Origin: Atopsyche davidsoni
Taxonomy: Eukaryota > Arthropoda > Insecta > Trichoptera > Hydrobiosidae
DNA length: 64,000 nt
Direction of reading: 5' to 3'
Assembly (NCBI GenBank): GCA_022113835.1
Contig: JAILWY010000008.1
Span: 3,030,001 to 3,094,000 of the forward strand
Positions 9,944 to 20,400 of the stretch are shown here, in pieces. Within the stretch, counting starts at the first letter, position 1; each line of letters begins with the position of its first letter. The notes beneath the pieces were generated by a model. It ran no database searches, had not been told where the DNA came from, and saw nothing but the letters and a program-made list of their open reading frames with translations. The position numbers and the translations under genes are program-made.

Positions 9944-12900
9944 ATGTCCAAACTGAAACTGAAAAAGAATCCAGCAAAACCAACATGGTTTGTTTTACAT
10001 ACAAATTACTTTATATTAAGATAAATAATTGTTCCATTGTACATAACTACAATAATATAAACTTAAATGGTTATCCAGACATCTTATTTTAACAAGTTAA
10101 TGAAACAAATTTATTAAAGGCTATGTTATATATTCCAGTTATTATTTTGTCAATCTGATATTTTGAAAACCAGATTATGGATATTTGCTCATAATTAAAT
10201 AATAGTCTAACTTACCGGTACTTATTTTAAAATTGGATGCACTGAAACCATGACTGTATATTTTTTATACGGTCGATTTATTACTATGTATATCGAGCAT
10301 TTAGTTTAGTATTGTTATTATGTTAGTTAAATTTTATGTTAATAAATATTTAACCTATTTGTTTGTTTTATTTCCCAGTTCCAATAATGACTTTGAAAAC
10401 AGAAAAGATATCACAGTAGACGTAGACAATAAAGCGCAAAATAGTATATTTACATTATTTTCAAGTAACTCTGACAAGTGTCTTGAAATCCACAAAGAAA
10501 AGGATGGTCTTAAAAGTAAATATTTTAAAGCACAGGAAAGAGACTTAGAAGACAGTGTCACCGACTTTCAACCTGAAAAACAAAATACAAATCCTCTACC
10601 TCAAACTAAAAAGAAAAAACCTACCAAAGCGAAAAAAGCTCCTAAAAAATCTAAAGACCAGCATGACATAAGAAGTATATTGAAGAAAAAGCATGATATA
10701 GTTGAATATTCTAAACAGTTTGAAAAAGTATGTACTTCTGAAGGTATAGACGTGGACCCGGAACACTTGCAGTTGGCCATAGCGTTGTCCAGGTCAGTGG
10801 CCGAGCTCCAAGGGAGCCAACAGGAAAGTCAAGAGTTCTCCGATAGCCAGGAATACCAAGTCAAAAACGAGAGAATCAAGAGTATCAGAAAGACGTTGGA
10901 TCAGTTCGGTTTTAAAGTTTGCTCCAACAGGATTCCGACACAACAGCCGAAAAAAAGAGGAAGGAATAAGAGACTTGCCGACTATGTGTTGATCACATCT
11001 ACGGCAGATGAAAAACGCCAGAATATTGATAGCAAAATTTCTGAAATATTACTTGAAAGTGTAGTGAAAACTGAATGTGATAAATCTTCTGTGCCAGATT
11101 TTCTTAATAGCTCTCTCCTAAATTCCATTTGGTGTAAAGATTGCCCGGTATTTTCTAAATCAAACCTTCAGTATTCGGAGATGGTCAAAGAGGAAGAGGT
11201 ATTCTATGTAGAAAAACTGATTTCTCCTTCCACATCTAAAGTCGGATGCCTTCTAAAAGATTGGAACAGCATTTCAGGTAGAGAAAAAAGTCCTGAAAAG
11301 AACTTGAAAACTTGTGATAGTAAATATGAACTAACCCCTCAAAAAATAGATGCGATTCTCAGTTCCAAAATGGCTGGATTCTGTAAGGAAATTGAACCAG
11401 CTCGTATGGATTTGAATGATGATGAAGTTTTGTTATCAAATAATAAAGACAGTAGTGGATGCCTTGTGAAGGATTGGAACATCGTTCTTGGTAAAGAAAA
11501 AAGTCCCGAAAAAAACTTTGAAACTTGTGATAGTAAATATGAGTTATTCGCTAAAAAAATAGATACGTTTCTCAATTCCAATATGGCTGAATTTCGTAAC
11601 AGCTTTGAATCAGCTCACATAGACTTGAATGAAGATGAAATTTTACTGTCAAGTAAAAAAGATAGTGGTTCTGTTGAAAACAAAGAAGCTTTTCTGCCAT
11701 CAAAGACTATTTCATTTGATAGCAGTAGGTGTTCTCCGGATATATTTGATGAAGACATAATTGAAGAAAATTTTACATATGTGAGGATGAGTAATGTCCA
11801 AGAATCTATTTCAAAAAATTGCAAGGCTGGAGATGAATTTACAGATAACTTGGCTTCGTTAGATGATGAACTCCCTCGGGTTTCCATCAGTCAAAAACCA
11901 CCAATGATTTTAAAAAAAAACCATGAAACTGAATGTACAACTTTGTCCGATGAATCCGTGAAGGAAGTGTCCCAAAGAAATAATTCTAATAGATATTCAT
12001 TTTTAGAAACGTCATTAGATGGAACAATCACTTCTTTGGTTAAAAACGATACAGAGAAAGCAAAGCAGAGCCAGAGTTTTGTGGATATATTGGGAGATGG
12101 TAATACTTCAACAGAAAACACAATCGATTTAACTCATAATTACCAAATAATTGAAGAACCGGTATCGGTAAGAAGGCAGCAGAGTAAATCGTTTGATAGT
12201 CATAAAGGTTCAAGGACGGATGTCTCGATAGATTTAACTCAGTGCGAAAAAGTAATTCCGAGTGGTAATAATTCATTTTGTGGCTTATCGGAGAGTGAAG
12301 AGTATAGTCAAATTTACGAGAGTCAAAACGGTATAATACACTTTGAATCTTTTCAAGAACATTCCAGAAATCATTCTAATACAAGTGATTCCCCGGTGAA
12401 AAAAATATGTACTCCTGGAAGTCGTAGCATAAGAAACATAAACGAGCTTTCTGCTGACATCAGCGTAGAAGACGATTGCTGTTCATTAAAACGAGCAAAT
12501 GAAAAGTCTTTTAATCACAGTTTTCAAGCAGACGTCGACAATTGCGAGTCATCACACTTGAGTATTCTTAAAGAGAATTGTGAAATAGATGATGGAAATA
12601 ATCATGTATCTGATGAGATAGACTTGACTCAGACTTCCAATAGTTCCGCTTCAAATTCCATTGTACCATCCCAGTGTTCACAGATTTCATTGAAAGATTC
12701 GCAAGCCATTGATGATATGCTTACAAAAGATTTGTCAGCGAATGAAGTACAAAACGATATAAGTAATAACAAAAGTGAGACTTCTGGGGAAAATGATGTT
12801 TTCATCATATCTGATGAAGAGTTTAACTACTCCATCGGTACACCTTGCAGAAAATTTTCCAACACAAAGACTAAATTAGAAAACACTGAAGGAATATCAT

Positions 12901-15900
12901 TTATTGATAAATCTAGCGTGGAAAACCATGTGATACCAAATGATATACCAATTAACTCTCCGTATAACAGAGAAAGTTGCCGGTATGATTCAAACAGATT
13001 CTCTAAGCCATTTAAATTGTATGGCAGCTCGTTCTTTGATAATATTCCATCCTGCAATTCAAGTCTCAGTAAATCCACAAAACAAAGCACCACATTCACT
13101 CCGGAATGTTCCAAACTGCAGGAAAATATAACAGGTGAATATTCAATCAGTGATTTACCTTCTGTACATTTAACGGGAACCAAAGTCAGCGAAATACCCA
13201 AGGCTAGAAATGATATCAATGCTAGTATACTAGGTAAGCACTGCGCCGACACCGAGAGAGCACAAACACCAGAAAACTCTAAATACTTTGTGAAGACGGA
13301 TAACGTCACTCCAGCGCAAGACTATAGTTCTATGGATACTCCGAAAATCCACAAAGAATTGCAGAAATTTGGATTGAAGCCACTAAAAAGAAAAAGAGGT
13401 AAGATTTATCAATTGAATTTGTTTGTGTCTTCTTGCTTATGTAGTTTTTGGGTGTCATCGTATATGAATCAATGTTGTAGATATTGATATTTAGTTCTCT
13501 AAAGAAATGTAGAGTTAACCCTTTGCGCTCGAGACCGTTTCCGCGCGGACTAATCAGCAACTCGAAGCGTTTCGTATCACTTTCGGTGAATTTTTTACCT
13601 CTAACTTAAAATGTTCACACACACAAATTGACACATAATTTTTTTAATTTTAATATTTAATGTATATTTACATCTTTACGAAGATAGGTTCGTAAACATA
13701 AGTCTTTGTAATTTTGCTTTGTATGATATTTCATGTAACAATTGCCGAGATGCATGCCCGGCTTTTCGGGACAAGTATCACAAAAGTATGTCGTTTGATG
13801 TCTTTTGCCGGGTTTATTTTTTTGAGAACAGACTTTGTAATCCTTCCTAACTCCTGTTAGAATGTTATGCAGCCTTCCACTTAGGCGGATTTTCGGAATC
13901 GCAGGTTGAAGTGAAGCTCTAGCACGTGTCTGACGAAAATCTCCAGTCAATTGCCGAACTAAGGTTTTCATATACCGCAAGTGATTAAGCGGCTGTTCTC
14001 CTCTCAGCTGTTTAGTGAGATACACATTATCATAATATTATTATATATTATAAAGCAAACAAAATAATGGTACGATAAGTGAATGGAAAGGTTATTGATA
14101 TTGTGAGGGAGAAAAAAGTCTATTCTTCAGTGCAATATAAGTTTAAGCAAATAAGGACCCTCAAATGAATGATTACGATAAGAAGTACAAGCAAAAAATA
14201 TATGGGTTGATTAGGTACACGTCTAGTCATTTTGCCATGGCTGTTAAGGTCAAACTGAGACCAAAAATGCAGTTCGCTTTAAGGTGCCGCACTAATCTTG
14301 GATAAGAAATTCTAGCGTAGTTTGAAAGGGGGATAACATGATCTTTGTAAAATTATATGGGCAGTGCTTAGTAACGAACTTTAAAGAACAAGATCACATA
14401 AACATAAACAAGAAATCACCAGATAAAAAACCATAAATAGTTATCACCGCACATCGAATTTCCGCACCAAGCAAATTGGTGCGGAATCCGCACCTCTCGA
14501 GTTGCGGCATTACATCGTGTGGTGCGGAATCCGCACCTCTCGAGTGCAAAGGGTTAATGAGTATACTTCGCTCATGAGTTTCACTGATGTAATACTTTTT
14601 TTAGCTGTTCAATTATTAGAGCACATCTACAACCAGACCCACCCAATCGTGAAGGCAAAGTCTTTTGAGGTTAAAAGTAAACGGCAAAGAATATCTAACA
14701 CCCAAGAAGCCGTAATATCCCCTCCGGTCTCTGCTGCAAAGTTTGCCCGATCCAAATCGTTCAGCCCGCGCAAGTGGAATTTCAACTCTGCGGCCAAAGA
14801 AGGAAACGAACTGCATTCTCAGCATATTGAAGACACGGATATTGGAATGCCTACACATACCTCTCCTCCGAGTCAAATCGAAGAACAATCAAAAGAAAAT
14901 ATATACTTGCCAAATACCAGTAAAATTATAATAAAAAATAATTTGAATAGTGATCCCGAAGATTGGATCTTTCAGAATAAAGAAAGTAAAAAGGTGTGTA
15001 TAATGATTTTTTTATAAATAGTAAATGATTTCAGTTATAATCCTATGCGTTATTTTAGTGCACGATTACCATATTAGCCATATAAGCAATCTTTTCATTT
15101 ATCTATAAGACTGATACATAAAAGCAACCCTAAATGCTATAGATTACATTATAATATATAATTAAAAATAAAACATTAAATTATCGTAGAAACCTGTTTT
15201 GAATCTTATATTCAATTACAAGCTAAAGAATAATATTTTGTACATTATAAAAACATGTATATATTTCTAATATCAATAATGTAAATATTTTCATTGATTC
15301 ATAATGAATTCGAACTGATTAAAAATGACCATTCACTCGGAAGAAAGTTTAGGCTACGATTTATTATAAATTTTTGATTTGCAAAATGTAATAGTTAGTT
15401 AGTGTAATATAATAGTTGAAATTTAATGTACGTGTGAAAATGCATGTTTAAATAATATATTTTTATATGTCTATGTGTATAAATTAACATTTATTTTTTT
15501 CAAAAACACGCGAAACTGATCGAAGTACAAAACCCGTTTGTTTTTAGATTTCAGGGTGTCGAGTGCCACTTCACATAGCGTTCCACAACTATCTGTCCGT
15601 GAGAACTAAGCTGAAAGACGCCATACTGAGATACGAGCCCGTCAATATAGATGACATACACCGCGGACTAGCTGCCGATGGCCATAAATACAATCCTAAA
15701 GTAAATAAGATTTAACCACTATTATAAGTACACAATGAACCATTGAATATTTAAGTAAGTTAAATTTCATTTGATCGGTAGACAATCGGTACAACCTCTC
15801 AAAGAAATAAGCAAATGAAAACTCTAGCAATGCTTTTACTAGTAAGTGACCTTGAAATTCTATTTGATTGGTCGGAATTTTTTGTGATCATTGAGCATCG

Positions 15901-16101
15901 CTCAAATGATTTTATTTATTGTAGTAATTTAAAATTCCCCAAGGTAGTTTTACAATTGATGATTTTTCTTTAAAATATAACAAAAGAATGTTTTTTTTTT
16001 AGGATTTGTTTCAATTTTTTGACAAAAAATGCATCACAATCAAAACCACGGATAAGAGTAACGGAGCAAATCGCCATAAAAAATCTGAGCGAGTCAAATG
16101 A
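9944..16101 (+). CDS. Slx4: SLX4 / MUS312, structure-specific endonuclease scaffold
   Basis: Five exons (9944-9987, 10379-13398, 14605-14993, 15548-15700, 16003-16101) join in frame to 1234 residues. Family role: scaffold for the SLX1, XPF-ERCC1 and MUS81 nucleases in Holliday-junction and crosslink repair. Evidence: a UIM-like helix (EHLQLAIALSRSVAEL, about residues 142-157); a SAP-like segment spanning the exon 2/3 junction (TPKIHKELQKFGLKPLKRKR then LLEHIYNQTHP, about 1005-1035); and a C-terminal SLX1-binding domain (ILRYEPVNIDDIH ... DLFQFFDKKCITIKT) at about 1170-1225. No UBZ4 or BTB domain is recognisable. The middle is acidic, Ser/Asn-rich and disordered-looking, with a 71-residue tandem duplication and three IDLT(Q/H) motifs. 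The start MSKLKLKKNPAKPT was chosen because its short exon splices in frame (TG|T); an ATG at 10320 lies in the intron. Confidence 0.9.
11244..11669 (+). repeat. 71-codon tandem duplication inside SLX4
   Basis: Two adjacent 213-nt units begin at 11244 and 11457. Both encode GCL(L/V)KDWN...EKSPEKN...TCDSKYEL...KID..L.S.MA.F...DLN(D/E)DE(V/I)LLS..KDS. The unit length is a multiple of three, so the frame is kept. It corresponds to about residues 304-445 of the protein. Confidence 0.85.
13519..14553 (-). mobile_element. piggyBac-like element, internally deleted
   Basis: A 1035-bp element is flanked by TTAA on both sides (13515-13518 and 14554-14557) and bounded by inverted ends CCCTTTGCGCTCGAG and CTCGAGTGCAAAGGG. 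TTAA duplication plus CCC ends is the hallmark of piggyBac-type insertion. Near the right end, the 24-nt block starting GGTGCGGAATCCGCACC occurs twice (14480-14503 and 14521-14544). It lies within the SLX4 intron between exons 2 and 3, antisense to the gene. Only the C-terminal part of a transposase remains, so it cannot be autonomous. Confidence 0.85.
13657..14025 (-). pseudogene. piggyBac transposase C-terminal remnant
   Basis: 122 codons ending in a Cys/His-rich segment (KVCSQKNKPGKRHQTTYFC, then DTCPEKPGMHLGNCYMKYHT), matching the C-terminal cross-brace zinc-binding domain of piggyBac-family transposases. The upstream DDD catalytic core is absent. The preceding 60 residues (PLNHLRYMKTLVRQL...) match the linker between core and Cys-rich tail. 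It is a fragment inside the element at 13519-14553. Confidence 0.75.
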
Positions 16102-17428
16102 TCGACTGCTCCAGAAATCTCTGACAAAAGCCGGCCATGAAAATCGGGGACCGGTGCAGAGAGAGGAATGGAGTCCAAGGCTTGTTGTAAGCTGCAAGTA
16201 TAGAATTTGAAATTCTATTAAGTAATAATATAATTATACAAAAACGTTAAAATCTTTTGTTACAATGCTTGTTCTTATCTATAAAATGTCTATATTTTTA
16301 CTAAGCAAATTTATACAAGTCGTGCCTTAGAATGAATTGTATTTTATAAAAAAACGTATAGAATATGAATGTATAAAATAGTTTTAGATATAAATGTTTT
16401 TTTTTTTTATTTATCGAGGTAATTTTTTTTATTTAGTTTTGTTAAATGCTATTTTTGCTCTTTAAACAAGAATGAAAAAAAATCATGCATATTTTGATAT
16501 TTTTACTCTGTAAGAACCTTTCTTATACAGAAGTGTGTATTGTTTATTAAATTAAATTATTAAAATAAATGTTTGAAATTTTTAGTTTTATTTCTGCACC
16601 AAATTATGCCATTGCTGCAACAAATGTTGGTAGTAATATTTGCTTTCTTCAACAATTGGTTGTTGTTCACAGTTTTCCTGCACAACAACGATGTTGAATA
16701 CTCATTGTACCTCACCTTCTCAAATATTCTTTTGTTTCCTGTTAATTGAAAATAAAACCATATCCAGAAGGAGTAGCACTGAAATTTACACAAAATATTG
16801 ACTGTAGAATCAAACGTCAGTTACAAATATCCAGAATACGAATAAAAAAACAGTTTTGGTAACAACTTTATTTGATAAGAAAAATAAAACGCAAACATTG
16901 TAATAGGAATGTTGTGAAATAAATCTAAATCAACTACACACATAGTGAAAATAAAATTATATAAACAATATGGCACTTTGTTTAAATGCAAAAATATAAA
17001 CAGCATTAAAACTAACCGCCCCCGTATAAACTATTGTTTTACAACACAGTATTTTCACAGGTAAAAATCTGACCGGTGAGATCAGAGCAAGTTTAGACTG
17101 TCTTAATCATTATGTGTACAACTATATTTTTATACGAATATAGTAATGTATAATATATTAGTGGTTGTACATCAAGTATAGATTATTGGTTGCGGTAAGT
17201 TTGAACAGATGAATATATACATAAAATAATTTTTAAAGGTTAAGTCTTAACTAAATGATTACATTGTATTTAAGGTCTAACTACTACTGTCGTATATTTA
17301 ATGAATTTTTGGTAACGTAATATTCAACATATATGCAAACTGAGCATCAAAGCTGATGTCTTTTAGATGAGGTGTTCTCCTTCGCGTCTTCATTATCATA
17401 CACGAAGACATAGCGCAAGTACTTAATA
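16102..17428. other. convergent intergenic region SLX4/MTAP
   Basis: AT-rich sequence between two genes transcribed toward each other. AATAAA at 16564-16569 is a candidate SLX4 poly(A) signal, and ATTAAA on the minus strand at 17297-17302 a candidate for MTAP. Nothing else recognised. Confidence 0.4.
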
Positions 17429-20400
17429 TCAGTTAAGACTGTATATAGACCTTGAAATGGTTAACTCCTTAATATGATTCGTTGCCATAATAGCTTTGTC
17501 TATTCGCTGCTTGGATGGAATCCTTCGAGACGATGAGGATATTGGTTTATGAAACTTTTGAACAGTAGGAATGGTCTGTAAAATACAAGAGCTTTATCTC
17601 TCGGAGGTAAAGACTCAAGTAGGATAATTACTGGTAAAATACACCTGCATGCGTTGACCCTAATAGTGAGTATATATGTTTCATTTCCAAAATACTAGTA
17701 TAAATATATATATAATATTTAAATAAAAATACCGTTTGAGTATAACTTAAAACTATAAAAAAATAAGCAAAGGTATTAAGTGTCATTTGATGACATTTTG
17801 ACGCAATTAAAGTTTTATATAAAAACAAATATCAAGGAATTTTAATACGAAGCATAATAATATATAAAAGTGTATCACATTAAAAAAGTTAGGCTTAAAA
17901 CCAAATGACAAAAAATGCTATTGTTATATTTTACACATGTTACTTTTATATATAACATACTTACATATATATATGTATATATATATATATAACATACTTA
18001 CATATATATATGTATATATATTTATATAAATATATACATATATATATAGATATAATTATATATATATTAATTTTTTTATTTAGACATTAAGAAGGCAGTA
18101 TCATGTTATCTTAATATTATAAGTGAAGGCTTAAAATCAAACAATGCTATCTGCAAATTTTTATTATAGTTTTATTTTTGTTAAACCTCGTAGTATCTGA
18201 AGATCGGTTTGATAAATTGTGTTAAAGATAACAAAGATAGATAATATATATATATATATAGATAGATGTTATACTATCAACAATGGTATCATTACCGACC
18301 TGGGGTATATAATGCAGTTCAAGCATTTCCAAGTTCAGCTTTGAACTATCGGAGTAATTAAAAAAATATATTTTGAGGTTATAACAAACATATTTTTTAA
18401 AAATAGTTTATTACTTTTGATTTTAAGCCCTCTCAGAAGTTACATCCGAAATCAAGGCATAATTGATCACAATTATTTTAGAATATCATAAAACATACAA
18501 TATTACAAAAATTTATATCAACAATTCTGATCACTCGGGGTAAAACTTTTTGACGGCAACAATAGTATATATAATAAGCAATGCATGCTCTTTGAACTCG
18601 TAAAAACCCAATGATCGGATTATTGAAGATTGGACCATTGGAGAAAAGGTAAAACAATTTTAAAAATTCAGAAATTAAGAATAGATTTTATTACGGTGAG
18701 TAAAGTCGGCGAAGAATTTTAGAATGAGCTGCAAGTATACAGTCTATCTCCAATATTCAGCTCTGCCAAAATAGACTGGCTTAATCGTTTTGCCCCCCGG
18801 CGAAAGCATCACGTATCAAAAACTTTTAATTAAGAGTATGTATAAAAGTAACGCAATTATTTTTTTTATGATTAATGGCTTTTGCAAAACAGTTTTACCT
18901 GGAGTTTTCAGATTTCATTATCCATAATAAAGTTGTGCATTGATCTCCTTTATGGAAAGAAGAAAAAATATAAACCAATACCAAGTTACAATTAATAAAA
19001 TAAAATTAATATCTGTAGCGCTTGAATTTTGAAATAGAAATTTTACCAATTACACATCAAGCTCTGACAAATTATATATACGATGGCTAGACTGATCATG
19101 TCTTCCACAGATCAAAAAAATACTATAGATAAAGTTATATTGGATTAGGTAAATATTACAGAAGAAAAAAATACACCTTGAACTACCATGATTAATTTGT
19201 TATAATATAGAAAATTATTCAAATTATTTAAGATAATGTTGAAGTTAGACATTACGCTGCAATTATTGAGAATTGTGTTTAGGCACCATGACACTGGATT
19301 CAACAGCTTCCTGAAATGGAAACCAGCATTAATTGGATGTCATGAAAACCCAGATCTGCCTGAGCAACTCCCGAATGTTGCCAAAGACGAAGAGCCAATA
19401 TTCCTTAAGTCAAGTAATGTAAGAAAATGTAAAAACTCAAAAACTTGTCTAAAAAAGAAATGTGAAATTAACATGTACCTTCAACTCATTGATAGTCTCG
19501 GTCCAGTCTTCAGCTGCAATGATGGTAACAGCCTCCACCAGAAGGAGCTTTACCTTCTCAACGTTCTTCTTGAACATCTCCATGACATCGCTAACGCACA
19601 CTTTGTTTCCACAATCACGCCAGCAGTCGTAGTCTGTAGCCAGGGCAATCGCAGCGTAACATAAGCCAGCTTCCTTTGCTAAAACCACCTGTAAATAATA
19701 TAAACACATAAAAATGTCATAAAATTCACTGCATTACTACCCACGATATCATAAATAATTGTGTGTTTGGGAATGAATTTGATTTAAGCGGGTGATTAGG
19801 CTAGAAGATTACGAACCTCGGGAACGGTCGTCATGTTGACAACATGTCCTCCCCACTGCCTGAAAATATTGCTCTCAGCTTTGCTGGAAAAACGCGGTCC
19901 TTGGATGGTGACGCAGGTTCCCCCGTTGCGGGCTTCAAAGCCCAGCGTAGCGGCGGCCTTCAAAAGCACACCACGTGTACGAGGACAGAAGGCGGGCTCC
20001 ATGGGTAGGTGGCACACGCCTGTTGGGGAGGTCTCGCGACCATCATAGAACGTCTGCTCACGACTATTTGTTCTGTGGAACGAAATACACTTTATCTGTG
20101 AAATACACACGGTCCAGTGGTTTTACCAATTCTACTGTGCCACTGTAACTGACTGAGAGTTTAAATTTTTTTCTGACCATTTCACGTGTGAATTGATTAT
20201 CTAAAAACATATTTTATACACAATAAGCCTGTATGAGTAAAGAAGGCAGATTTATTAATAATTTTATATGAATCATTATATTTATGATAGTCGTCCACGC
20301 TAGTCTAAATTCTTCTAATGCATAATAACTGTAATATTACCTGTCAATAAAGTTATCTAGCACAACAAAACTGCCAGGGGCGATGTCTTCTTGCAAGGAG

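Noticed and set aside
10320..10378. ATG at 10320 as the SLX4 start
   Set aside because: It lies before a good acceptor (TTTCCCAG) and encodes a hydrophobic, AT-driven stretch. The exon at 9944-9987 splices in frame and gives a sensible basic N-terminus.
19236..19664. 142-codon plus-strand frame overlapping the MTAP exon
   Set aside because: Its second half is the antisense of the conserved MTAP exon 19479-19688. The first half has no recognisable domain or splice support.
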